Assembly (NCBI GenBank): GCA_964613075.1
Contig: CAZTFV010000014.1
Span: forward strand, 1-19,672
Origin: CAYWEP01 sp964613075
Lineage (GTDB): Bacteria; Patescibacteriota; Microgenomatia; Levybacterales; UBA12049
Length of the DNA: 19,672 bases
Direction of reading: 5' to 3'
This document shows positions 5,981 through 12,720 of this stretch, piece by piece. The translations under genes were made by a program, and so were the position numbers. The first letter of the stretch is position 1. Each line of letters opens with the position of its first letter. The notes beneath the pieces were generated by a model that saw only the letters and a program-made list of their open reading frames with translations, was not told the DNA's origin and made no database searches.

Positions 5981-8027
5981 CCGGCTTTTTATACCCTTTA
6001 ATATCTTCCAGTTTCCAGGCGGCGAAATCGCAATTGGGGTAATTTGAGCAACCATAGAAGCGGCGGCCCTTGCGCGTTTTTTTGACAACAACCTTCCCTG
6101 CCAGATTCCCCTGAAGATGGCCGCATTTGGGACAGGCAATATTTGTATCCTCGATAAGCGGCTTTGTGAATTTGCAATCTGGGAAGCGAGCACATGAGAG
6201 GAATTTTCCAAATCGTCCTGTTCGGATAACTAAATTTGCCTTTTTACATACAGGACACTGCTCATCTGTCTTCTCAACTTCTATCTTTACCCGCGCGACA
6301 TTTTTCATCGTCCCCAGTTTTTTGTCAAACGGACCGAAAAATTCTTTCATCATCTTCACCCATTCCTTGTGACCATTTGCCACTTCATCAAGATCATCCT
6401 CCATCTGAGCAGTAAAGGGCACATCATCAATATCCGAGAAATTTTTCACCAGAAAGTCATTGACGGCAATGCCAACTGCAGTTGGTTCAAAGCGGCGGTC
6501 TACTCTTTCTATATATGCCCGATCAGTAAGCGTCGAGATAATCGAGGCGTAGGTTGACGGGCGGCCGATACCTTTGTCCTCAAGTGTACCGATGAGAGAT
6601 GCATCATTGTAGCGTGGTGGTGGTGGCGTCTCGTGTGGCTCGTGCCGGACGCTCTCTGTCTTCAGATCTTCATCTTTTTCAAATTTCGGAAGCTTTGTAT
6701 CCTGGAGCGCCAGCGGATTAACCTTCAAAAACCCGTCAAACAGCAAAACAGAACCACTTGCTTTAAAGCGATACTTTTTCTCCTTTGAATCTGCGAAGAC
6801 CGTGGTTGATTCTATTACTGCATCATTCATTTGTGAGGACACAGCCCTTCTCCAAATCAAATCGTAGAGTTTTGCGCACTCTGCCCCCATCTGACTTCTG
6901 ACGTCTGACTTCTGACGTCCGGCATGGGTCGGCCGTATTCCTTCATGTGCTTCTTGCGCCAACTTTTGTTTGGTTGTATAAAAACGGGGTTTTTCCGGCA
7001 GATACTTCCCGCCAAATTGTTTCTCAATATAATTTCTGATCTGATTCATTGCTTGCGCTGCAATCACCACTGAATCTGTTCTGTGGTATGTTATGAATCC
7101 TTCCTCATACAGTTTCTGCGCCAGACTCATCGTTCGCTTACCGGGATAGCCAAAACGATGAGAGGCATCTTGTTGGAGTGTTGAAGTAGTATAGGGAGGA
7201 AATGGAGAACGGCTGGTCTCCTTTTGCAACACATCGGCGACAAAGAAGTTGTTTTTCTTAATATCCGCGACAATACTTTCCGCTTTTTTCTCCGTGGTAA
7301 TCGTGGTTTTCGTTACCTTATACTGCCCGTCATACAAATCGTGTGTTTTCTGTATTTCAAGTTTCTCTCCACTGATCTCAATGAGTTCAAACTCGACTGC
7401 GCTTTTGTTTCCCTTTTTCTCAAATAAGGCGTGGATTGTGAAATAAGGTTCTTTATTGAACTTTTCAATTTCCTTCTCTCTTTCGACTATGAGGCGTAAG
7501 GCTACGGACTGAACGCGACCTGCGGATAAACCGCGTCTGACTTTTTGCCAAAGCACCGGTGATAATTTATAACCGACCAAACGGTCAAGTACTCTCCTTG
7601 CCGTTTGCGCATCTACTAAATGCTCATCAACACCCCGCGGATGTTCAAGCGCTTCCTTTATCGCGTGCTCCGTAATCTCATGAAACACAATCCTTGCAAA
7701 CTTTTGACTTTTGACTTTTGACTTTTGACTTTGAGCGAGAACGTCTTTGATGTTTGAAGCGATTGCTTCTCCTTCCCGGTCAGGGTCTGTAGCGAGGATA
7801 ATTGTCTTAGCAGATTTGGCTGCGGATTTTAGCTCTGCGATTATTTTTTTCTTATCAGGAATAACTTCGTATTCGGGTTTAAAGTTATGCGCAACGTCAA
7901 CGCCCAATGTGCTTTTTGGCAAATCCATAACATGTCCCATGGAGAATTTGATCGTATAGCCATCCCCCAAATATCTTCCGATAGTACGGGCTTTTGTAGG
8001 TGATTCGACGATAACGAGATTTTTCAT
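5940..8027 (-). CDS. topA: DNA topoisomerase I (type IA)
   Basis: 695 residues. It relaxes negatively supercoiled DNA by a transient 5'-phosphotyrosine break. Seen: TOPRIM domain at the N-terminus (VIVESPTKA with the catalytic Glu, then ATDPDREGEAIA); SAGRVQSVALRLI; active-site Tyr314 in EEGFITYHRTDS; AHEGIRPT; and EDKGIGRPSTYASII. Two C-terminal zinc ribbons follow (CPVC...CARFPDC and CPKC...CSNYPNC). Two stretches do not belong to the family: SQKSKVKSQK (about 100-109) and RQKSDVRSQ (about 371-380), each encoded by four tandem 7-mers. Both fall in linkers between conserved blocks, so activity is probably kept. dprA lies upstream in the same direction, the common dprA-topA order. The terminal residues SPSHLAPEDTN overlap the dockerin end of the sulfatase gene and look accidental. 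No ribosome-binding site; a weak -10 (TAATCT, 8034-8039) lies 6 nt before the ATG. Confidence 0.97.
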   Translation of the reverse strand: MKNLVIVESPTKARTIGRYLGDGYTIKFSMGHVMDLPKSTLGVDVAHNFKPEYEVIPDKKKIIAELKSAAKSAKTIILATDPDREGEAIASNIKDVLAQSQKSKVKSQKFARIVFHEITEHAIKEALEHPRGVDEHLVDAQTARRVLDRLVGYKLSPVLWQKVRRGLSAGRVQSVALRLIVEREKEIEKFNKEPYFTIHALFEKKGNKSAVEFELIEISGEKLEIQKTHDLYDGQYKVTKTTITTEKKAESIVADIKKNNFFVADVLQKETSRSPFPPYTTSTLQQDASHRFGYPGKRTMSLAQKLYEEGFITYHRTDSVVIAAQAMNQIRNYIEKQFGGKYLPEKPRFYTTKQKLAQEAHEGIRPTHAGRQKSDVRSQMGAECAKLYDLIWRRAVSSQMNDAVIESTTVFADSKEKKYRFKASGSVLLFDGFLKVNPLALQDTKLPKFEKDEDLKTESVRHEPHETPPPPRYNDASLIGTLEDKGIGRPSTYASIISTLTDRAYIERVDRRFEPTAVGIAVNDFLVKNFSDIDDVPFTAQMEDDLDEVANGHKEWVKMMKEFFGPFDKKLGTMKNVARVKIEVEKTDEQCPVCKKANLVIRTGRFGKFLSCARFPDCKFTKPLIEDTNIACPKCGHLQGNLAGKVVVKKTRKGRRFYGCSNYPNCDFAAWKLEDIKGYKKPANSPSHLAPEDTN
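6890..6917 (-). repeat. Four tandem 7-mers inside topA
   Basis: Plus strand tctgact, tctgacg, tctgact, tctgacg. On the coding strand this has no stop in any frame and gives the RQKSDVRSQ stretch between AHEGIRPT and the following LYDLIWRR. Related TopA proteins go directly from one block to the other with a non-repetitive linker. Confidence 0.8.
7701..7728 (-). repeat. Four perfect tandem 7-mers (CTTTTGA) inside topA
   Basis: CTTTTGA is repeated four times exactly, followed by a partial unit. It encodes SQKSKVKSQK between DVLAQ and ARIVFHEIT. The same unit occurs in mreB at 14601-14628 in the same orientation relative to the gene. Confidence 0.9.
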
Positions 8028-8036
8028 GTTTTGAGA

Positions 8037-8157
8037 TTAGACGCTTGATGCTAGAAGCTTGATCTTGAGGTTTTGAAGATAGAAAGTAGATATATCTCTA
8101 ACTTCTAATATCAAACTTCAAATTCTAACGTCTAGTTTCTAGAGTCTAGCATCAATA
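8037..8157. repeat. Heptad foldback between topA and dprA
   Basis: The left arm (8037-8092) is eight 7-mers (ttagacg, cttgatg, ctagaag, cttgatc, ttgaggt, tttgaag, atagaaa, gtagata). The right arm (8095-8157) is nine (tctctaa, cttctaa, tatcaaa, cttcaaa, ttctaac, gtctagt, ttctaga, gtctagc, atcaata). The arms are imperfectly complementary, so a transcript would fold into a long hairpin with a very short loop. It starts 10 bp upstream of the topA ATG and occupies most of the gap to dprA. The remaining 64 bases to the dprA stop show nothing recognisable. Confidence 0.85.
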
Positions 8158-8221
8158 CTTCGTATTTTGGATTTACCTTACGATTGTATCGTTCATTATA
8201 CATGTAGTGTCAAGGAGTAAA

Positions 8222-9361
8222 TTATAAAGAGTATATTCCTGCGTCTAATGTTTTAACTATTCCCTTCATTTCCATTAATGAAAGTAATATACCTAATTCT
8301 GATGAGGCGAAACCTGTTTTCTTCACGATTTCATCAAAATGCAACGCTTCATTCTGCAAAAGATCAATAACCCTCTGCTCCTCCTGTGTATCTCCCTTTA
8401 TTTCCTTTCTTACTGTGTTTCTCTGTCCCTTTATTCCTATCCCTAATTCGTCTAATATATCATCTCCGCTGGTTACTATCTTTGCGCCTTTTTGCAAAAG
8501 CATGAGAGGTCCCTTGGAAAGACTTGACGTAATCGGTCCTGGAACTGCAAAAACAGGCCTATGCAGCGAAGCTGCGTATGACGCGGTGATCAATGCCCCG
8601 CTATCCTCTGCTCCTTCTGTCACGACAACCGCCTGAGATAACCCGGCAATGATCCGATTGCGAGATGGAAATGATCCCTTGGTCGGTGCGGCACCCAAAG
8701 GGTATTCGGAGACAACTGCACCATGACCGTTTATAATACTATTATATAACTCTTGGTTTGCACTCGGATAGCACACATCGACTCCTCCTCCCGACACTGC
8801 AATTGTTTTCCCTCCTTGTTCAATTGCGCTCCTATGTGCCACAGCATCAACGCCTATCGCTAGCCCCGAGACAATAACGCAACCCGCCTGCACCAGTTCT
8901 TGTGTAATAAGCGTTGTCACTTCTCTCCCATATTGCGTAATTTTTCTCGTCCCGACAACTGCAATAGTTATATTGTTCGAGCGTAGTCGAGAACTACTTA
9001 CTTCTCGACTCATCGCCTTCGGCGAACTCGCTCGAAGAATAGTATTGTCGCCCCTCCCATACAGAACAAAAGGTGGGGTTTTTATTTTCTTTAACAATGC
9101 CGGATATTTCTCGTCCTTAAGCGTTGTAAAGGATACTCCTTTTGCAAGGAGTATCCTTGTATATGCGTCAAGCGAGAAGTCGGCGCGAAATGCTTCAAAC
9201 TTCTTTATCAAAACAGGACCTAAGCTTGCTTCTCGCAAATCACTTGCACTTGCTGTCCAGGCAGCTTTTGCCGACCCAAAATGCAAAAGAAGTTTCTGAA
9301 ATGTTATCGGTCCGATTCCCGGAAAGACTGAAAATCCCAGCCAGTACTCTCGCTCTGTCAT
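8222..9361 (-). CDS. dprA: DNA-processing protein DprA
   Basis: 379 residues from the ATG at 9361. DprA binds single-stranded DNA brought in by transformation and loads RecA; CPR bacteria commonly keep competence genes. Domains: N-terminal helical region (EREYWLGFSVFPGIGP, helix-hairpin-helix-like), then the Rossmann-type core with IAVVGTRKITQYG, IVSGLAIGVDAVAHR, IAVSGGGVDVCYP, FPSRNRIIAGLSQAVVVTE, and GALITASYAASLHRPVFAVPG. A C-terminal winged helix follows (EEQRVIDLLQNEALHFDEIVKKTG). The longer start at 9397 is rejected because a promoter with the usual spacing ends 6 nt before 9361 and the family normally begins near EREYW. About 23 residues (108-130) between GRGDN and ITIAVVGTRK come from an inserted palindromic repeat, placed just before the first core strand. 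topA follows in the same direction. Confidence 0.95.
   Translation of the reverse strand: MTEREYWLGFSVFPGIGPITFQKLLLHFGSAKAAWTASASDLREASLGPVLIKKFEAFRADFSLDAYTRILLAKGVSFTTLKDEKYPALLKKIKTPPFVLYGRGDNTILRASSPKAMSREVSSSRLRSNNITIAVVGTRKITQYGREVTTLITQELVQAGCVIVSGLAIGVDAVAHRSAIEQGGKTIAVSGGGVDVCYPSANQELYNSIINGHGAVVSEYPLGAAPTKGSFPSRNRIIAGLSQAVVVTEGAEDSGALITASYAASLHRPVFAVPGPITSSLSKGPLMLLQKGAKIVTSGDDILDELGIGIKGQRNTVRKEIKGDTQEEQRVIDLLQNEALHFDEIVKKTGFASSELGILLSLMEMKGIVKTLDAGIYSL
8972..9040 (-). repeat. 69-bp palindromic repeat inserted in frame in dprA
   Basis: Ends ATTGTTCGAGC and GCTCGAAGAAT are inverted, with internal AGTCGAGAA/TTCTCGACT and CGCCTTCGGCG pairings. The length is exactly 23 codons without a stop. 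The same outer stem and TCGAGAA/TTCTCGA core form the inside of the 94-bp element at 3390 and 14104, here without the GACTTACGCA ends. Confidence 0.8.
9129..9158. repeat. Perfect 13-bp inverted repeat inside dprA
   Basis: AAGGATACTCCTT and AAGGAGTATCCTT are exact reverse complements separated by TTGC. The protein here (LLAKGVSFTTLKDEKYP) is ordinary for DprA, so the hairpin is written into native codons and is not an insertion. Confidence 0.8.
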
Positions 9362-9367
9362 ACTTAC

Positions 9368-9396
9368 ACTGTAATCAGTTTGACAAACTATTTCCA
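9368..9396 (-). promoter_or_regulatory. dprA promoter
   Basis: Reverse strand: TGGAAA (9391-9396), 17-bp spacer, TACAGT (9368-9373), then 6 nt to the ATG at 9361. Both boxes match consensus at 4/6. It interleaves with the promoter of the divergent gene at 9416. Confidence 0.5.
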
Positions 9397-9408
9397 CTGT
9401 GGAATACT
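9380..9408 (+). promoter_or_regulatory. Promoter of the small membrane protein gene
   Basis: TTGACA (9380-9385, perfect), 17-bp spacer, AATACT (9403-9408, 4/6), then 7 nt to the ATG at 9416. The TTG of this -35 box is what makes a longer in-frame start at 9380 look possible. Confidence 0.6.
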
Positions 9409-9415
9409 GATTTTG

Positions 9416-9760
9416 ATGGCTGCGAATGGTGGCAACAAAAACAGAAAATGGATTTTACTCACAGTTGTTTTCATGGTAGTATTTTTTCTTGGCATTTCCT
9501 ATTTCGCCTCAACCTCTATGAAGAACAAGCAAGAGTCAGGCACTACCCCTACGCCAACGTTGGTGCAGTCCGCAGTGCCTATGAAAGAGCAAAAACAGAT
9601 CGATGCATGGATCAAGGAGAATGACCTGAATGAGTACGGCGACCCAAAGACTACCGTCTACGCCGGTGGTACTCCATTATTTAATGAATCGACAGGAGAA
9701 TACACCGAGCGGTACGAATACATCGTCAAGGAACACGCAGACAAACCCTGGCAAAAATAG
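9416..9760 (+). CDS. Small single-span membrane protein, conserved hypothetical
   Basis: 114 residues from the ATG at 9416. A short Asn/Lys-rich cytoplasmic start (MAANGGNKNRK) is followed by one transmembrane helix (WILLTVVFMVVFFLGISYF, about 12-30), a Thr/Pro linker (GTTPTPT) and a small extracellular domain. That domain has IDAWIKENDLNEYGDP, TVYAGGTPLFNESTGE and RYEYIVKEHADKPW. I recognise the YGDP...YAGGTPLF...TGE...RYEYI pattern as recurring in CPR genomes but know no function for it. The upstream TTG start is rejected because it lies in the -35 box. It is divergent from dprA, with interleaved promoters. Confidence 0.75.
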   Translation: MAANGGNKNRKWILLTVVFMVVFFLGISYFASTSMKNKQESGTTPTPTLVQSAVPMKEQKQIDAWIKENDLNEYGDPKTTVYAGGTPLFNESTGEYTERYEYIVKEHADKPWQK

Positions 9761-9769
9761 ACAACGAGA

Positions 9770-10084
9770 CTATGCTAGCTTTGCGCGGTGCTGGAGGATG
9801 TTGACCCAGGTGAGTGCGCGCTCTGCCCACTCGTATTTTTCCAAGGTGTTCTTCTTCGCTACTAAATCCTCAAACTCTTTCCGGAATCGCTGTAATGTAT
9901 GTTTAAATCTACTTTGAAAATCATCATCATGCATCGTTTCCAGATAGTCTCTTATTTCTTGCAAGAATTGATCGACCCGTCGCTGCCTTGTTTGATTTTC
10001 AGAAAAAATCCAGTCACTTACTCGAGCAAGATTTACTGAAATATCCATTATTTTGTCTTTGTTGCTCAAGTTCATATAATTCAT
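9770..10084 (-). CDS. Conserved helical hypothetical protein
   Basis: 104 residues, apparently all helical and rich in charged residues, without signal peptide or membrane segment. It has NLSNKDKIMDISVNLARVSDWI at the start and WAERALTWVNILQHRAKLA at the end; both ends look conserved, from memory of similar CPR proteins. No function is known to me. Its ATG overlaps the stop of the upstream broken DUF5674 gene in an ATGA arrangement (10081-10084), so the two were once probably translationally coupled. A second ATG is three codons downstream. The stop is TAG, only 10 bases from the end of the convergent gene at 9416-9760. Confidence 0.7.
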   Translation of the reverse strand: MNYMNLSNKDKIMDISVNLARVSDWIFSENQTRQRRVDQFLQEIRDYLETMHDDDFQSRFKHTLQRFRKEFEDLVAKKNTLEKYEWAERALTWVNILQHRAKLA

Positions 10085-10276
10085 CGACTCAATAACTCTT
10101 TAACTATTTTATCAAATTCATTGCGTATCTCCGCTGACATGATATCACGACTCGTATTTTGCTGCTGCCAAAACTTCAAGCTCAATATCGACGACTACTT
10201 TAATATACCCGTCTAAATCCTCAGCCATTTTTTTCATCTCTTCATCTGTCGCTTTTTTGTCAATGATGAGGATCAT
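10081..10276 (-). pseudogene. DUF5674-family gene with an internal deletion and frameshift
   Basis: From ATG at 10276 the frame reads MILIIDKKATDEEMKKMAED and LDGYIKVVVDIELEVLAAAK, the N-terminus of DUF5674 proteins, and then stops at TGA (10145-10147). A second frame immediately after gives QQNTSRDIMSAEIRNEFDKI followed by VKELLSR and ends at TGA (10081-10083), which resembles the family's C-terminus. The central part, about 40 residues with the conserved His/Asp and Trp-Gly blocks, is missing. The junction lies near 10150-10165. The result looks like a deletion whose length is not a multiple of three. A usable -10 and the coupled downstream gene remain. A 43-residue peptide could still be made. 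Confidence 0.75.
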
Positions 10277-10282
10277 GTGGTT

Positions 10283-10288
10283 ATTCTA
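10283..10288 (-). promoter_or_regulatory. -10 box of the broken DUF5674 gene
   Basis: Reverse strand TAGAAT (5/6) ends 6 nt before the ATG at 10276, the same spacing as for other genes here. No clear -35. Confidence 0.5.
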
Positions 10289-10322
10289 ACACAGCAACTG
10301 TTACAAAAATGTAAAATAAAAA

Positions 10323-10739
10323 TTATGTTTGTGGGGCTGGGGAAGCGATCGGTGCGACGGTAAAAATATCTCCTCCTCTTTCTAGCCCGGTTTGCCGAAC
10401 ATCAAATACAAGCGTTCCCAGAGAATCGTATCTATCGCCTGGTAGCATGCCGTTTCTCTCCAATAACCCAGGAGAGATCTCATAAAGCGTCTCTCGATCT
10501 CCAAAGCCAACTTCAACTTCTCCAAAAGGAGAGGGGACAGAGAAACTTACCGCTTGGCCTGAAGCGTCCATGATGCCTCCGGCTGCAATACCTAGAAGAG
10601 TTACGCCACCAACAAATTTGAGTGTGGTATTAGTCAACCACCTTGCTGCCCTTCCTCCGTAATACCTAATCTTGTACCCCCCGTATTCGATTACTGGAAC
10701 CTCTTCGACACGTCGACCTTTTCTCTCTTGAGTTGCCAT
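10323..10739 (-). CDS. Hypothetical protein with one membrane segment
   Basis: 138 residues from the ATG at 10739 (MATQERKGRR). A basic and charged N-terminal part with EYGGYKIRYYGG is followed by a hydrophobic segment (LKFVGGVTLLGIAAGGIM, about 40-57) and a presumably extracellular part with FSVPSPFGEVEVGFGDRETL, GMLPGDRYDSLGTLVF and the ending APIASPAPQT. GDRETLYEI and the later GD motifs faintly recall LysM-like domains, but I would not assign one. Starts further upstream (10754 and 10874) are possible, but 10754 overlaps a perfect TATAAT and 10874 lies inside mrdA. Function unknown. Confidence 0.6.
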   Translation of the reverse strand: MATQERKGRRVEEVPVIEYGGYKIRYYGGRAARWLTNTTLKFVGGVTLLGIAAGGIMDASGQAVSFSVPSPFGEVEVGFGDRETLYEISPGLLERNGMLPGDRYDSLGTLVFDVRQTGLERGGDIFTVAPIASPAPQT

Positions 10740-10752
10740 AGTATTTAGTGAC

Positions 10753-10758
10753 ATTATA
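10753..10758 (-). promoter_or_regulatory. -10 box of the hypothetical gene
   Basis: Reverse strand TATAAT, perfect consensus, 13 nt before the ATG at 10739. No convincing -35 at 17 bp. Confidence 0.45.
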
Positions 10759-10779
10759 CTATATTCAGTCAACCCCTTT

Positions 10780-12591
10780 TTATTTTCCAGTAAACCAGGC
10801 TTCCAGGATCTTTTTGGCGATTGGAGCGGCGATGCTGGAACCTTCACCTGATGATTCGGACAAAACAGTGACAACTATTTCAGGGTCATATGCCGGAGCA
10901 AAAAGCGTGATCCAGGCATGCGGCAATGTCTTCTCTCCCCCATGCTGCGCTGTGCCTGTTTTACACGCAGTGATTACCTTTCTATAATCTCTAAATTCTG
11001 CAGCGGTAGACGCTTGTGGTGCCTCTAAGAAATTCTTCCCGTCAATTCTTAATTCTGAATTCTTAACTCTAAATTCAAATAATGGCCAGGCGACACCTCC
11101 CGGACTGCATGCTTGTATCATACCCTCTGTTATAAGAGAAACTGTTGTATCCGACAAAAATTTTTGATTTTTGTCCGCCAGCTCCGATTTGATCGGAGCC
11201 AGCTGGCGGATTGATTTTTGATTTTTTAGCAACCGAGGCTCATAGAGCGTCCCTCCATTTGCAATAACATTTGTAAACATGTTCACCTGCAGGGGCGTTG
11301 TTAATAGGTATCCTTGTCCGATGCCGTAGATAAATGTATCGCCTAAATACCATTGCTCGCCGATTTCTTTTTCTTTCCATTCCTTACTCGGCAATACGCC
11401 TTGCTGCTCTCCGATCAGATCGTTTGAAAGGATATGGCCGATGCCGAATTTTCCTGCCGTTTGAGATAAACGATTGACATTGACCATCTCCGCCAATTTG
11501 TAAAAGAAAATGTCATTTGAGCGGCTGATTGCTTTTACGACGTTGACGTCTCCGTCTGTTCGGCCGTACTGCGTGAAGTACCAATTGGAAAAGGAAAACT
11601 GTCCGATTTTTATAACTCCGGTATCTTTTATAATGAAGTCCTTGTCAATAACGTCATTCTCAAGCCCCGCGGCTGCAGTTATGATCTTAAAGGTTGACCC
11701 GGGCGGATAGGTACCTGCTATCGCACGATTCATAAGCGGTTGATTTTGTGAATCGGTTAGGATATGGGAAATACTCTGGTATCCGCTGCTTGATGCTTTA
11801 TAGGTAGTATCAAGCGTAAAAAGGTTGGGGTCAAATGCCGGCTTTGAAACCATCGCTATTATTTCACCATCCGGCTTTGTGATAACGACGGCGCCTTTTT
11901 TGACATCTTTCATAGCAGCAAAAGCGGCTTGTTGTATTCTTGCGTCAATTGTCACGGTAATATTCTGACCGGGGATAGGATCAGTCTGCCCGAGCGTTCG
12001 TATCGGCTTTCCCATTGCATCAACTTCCAGTAATTGTTTGCCGTTTTGGCCGCGAAGTTCTTTCTCAAAACGCTTTTCAATACCCACTTTTCCGACCCAG
12101 TCGGTTAAGCCGTAATCTGAGAAATCCGGAGATTTTAATTCTTCCTCGGATATCTGCCCGACGTATCCGATGATATGAGAAAATGCTTCTTTAAACGGAT
12201 ACTCACGGAGCGAATCAATGGCAATATTTTTTTCTCCCCCGGCAATCTTTGCCAATGCCGTTTCACTATTCAAAAGTACTGTTTTATCTTTTATGATCTG
12301 CCTATAGCCGGGCTTGTTATACACGAGCGGAATGCCGTTTCGGTCAAATATCACACCTCTTGGTGCATAAATGATTTTGGTTCTGATGCGATTTGAATCT
12401 GAGATAGTTCGGTAATAGTTGCCTTGAAATACTTGAAGATAGAGTAATCGTGTAACAAGCACCCCTCCTGCCAGGAGGAGCAAAAAGGGCAAGAGGAAAT
12501 TTCGCATCGGTTTATCTGCGCCTTCTCTGTTTTTCCTTCTTGTAATTGTCTCAAGCTTTATATGATCTGCGAATGCGTGACCGATGTTCAT
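10780..12591 (-). CDS. mrdA: Penicillin-binding protein 2, elongation transpeptidase
   Basis: 603 residues. It cross-links peptidoglycan during lateral wall growth as part of the elongasome. After a charged start (MNIGHAFADHIK) comes one membrane helix (FLLPFLLLLAGGVLVTRLLYLQVF, about 32-55), then the pedestal domain (IIYAPRGVIFDRNGIPL, DWVGKVGIEKRFEKELRG) and the transpeptidase domain. Active-site motifs: S299-T-F-K302 in YPPGSTFK, SRSND for the SxN motif, and K544-T-G in ACKTGTAQHGG. Two stretches are repeat-derived: LLKNQKSIRQLAPIKSELAD and KNQK (about 455-478), and EFRVKNSELRID (about 505-516), both between the SxN and KTG motifs. In PBP2 relatives these are variable loops. It is the last gene of mreB-mreC-mreD-mrdA. 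No ribosome-binding site; a heptad foldback fills the gap to mreD. Confidence 0.95.
   Translation of the reverse strand: MNIGHAFADHIKLETITRRKNREGADKPMRNFLLPFLLLLAGGVLVTRLLYLQVFQGNYYRTISDSNRIRTKIIYAPRGVIFDRNGIPLVYNKPGYRQIIKDKTVLLNSETALAKIAGGEKNIAIDSLREYPFKEAFSHIIGYVGQISEEELKSPDFSDYGLTDWVGKVGIEKRFEKELRGQNGKQLLEVDAMGKPIRTLGQTDPIPGQNITVTIDARIQQAAFAAMKDVKKGAVVITKPDGEIIAMVSKPAFDPNLFTLDTTYKASSSGYQSISHILTDSQNQPLMNRAIAGTYPPGSTFKIITAAAGLENDVIDKDFIIKDTGVIKIGQFSFSNWYFTQYGRTDGDVNVVKAISRSNDIFFYKLAEMVNVNRLSQTAGKFGIGHILSNDLIGEQQGVLPSKEWKEKEIGEQWYLGDTFIYGIGQGYLLTTPLQVNMFTNVIANGGTLYEPRLLKNQKSIRQLAPIKSELADKNQKFLSDTTVSLITEGMIQACSPGGVAWPLFEFRVKNSELRIDGKNFLEAPQASTAAEFRDYRKVITACKTGTAQHGGEKTLPHAWITLFAPAYDPEIVVTVLSESSGEGSSIAAPIAKKILEAWFTGK
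11044..11078 (-). repeat. Five tandem 7-mers inside mrdA
   Basis: Plus strand aattctt, aattctg, aattctt, aactcta, aattcaa. It encodes EFRVKNSELRID ahead of the KTG motif. Only this frame is open; at least one other coding-strand frame contains stops. Confidence 0.85.
11157..11229 (-). repeat. Foldback insertion inside mrdA
   Basis: Outer TTTTTGA-type 7-mers on both sides flank a GC-rich palindrome: TCCGCCAGCTCCGAT, then TTG, then ATCGGAGCCAGCTGGCGGA. The arms pair fully except for an extra CAGC in the second. It encodes NQKSIRQLAPIKSELADKNQ in frame. Confidence 0.8.
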
Positions 12592-12601
12592 AATTTTGAT
12601 G

Positions 12602-12720
12602 TTAGACGCTGGAAGCTTGAATCTAGAATTTGAAATTAGAAAATAGAAGTTTGACCTTCTCTAGCTTCTATCCTCCAACATCAAGATCTAACTTCTAGTA
12701 TCAAGCGTCTAGTCTCAAAT
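12602..12720. repeat. Heptad foldback between mrdA and mreD (17 units)
   Basis: Seventeen 7-mers without a gap, from ttagacg, ctggaag, cttgaat, ctagaat, ttgaaat, ... to ... ttctagt, atcaagc, gtctagt, ctcaaat. Its ends (TTAGACGC and GCGTCTAGTCTCAAA) match those of the element at 8037 and the arm at 700-762. The last unit contains the TGA stop of mreD. Confidence 0.85.

Noticed and set aside
8037..8157. CRISPR array or tRNA-like structure in the repeat gaps
   Set aside because: Units are 7-8 nt, variable and contiguous, without spacers; no tRNA stem or loop pattern is present.
9380..9415. TTG start of the small membrane protein at 9380
   Set aside because: The TTG belongs to a perfect TTGACA box with correct spacing to a -10, and the residues it adds have no family support.
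9142..9624. 160-residue plus-strand ORF over the start of dprA
   Set aside because: It is antisense to the conserved DprA N-terminus and overlaps the better supported gene at 9416 in another frame; its translation has no protein-like pattern.
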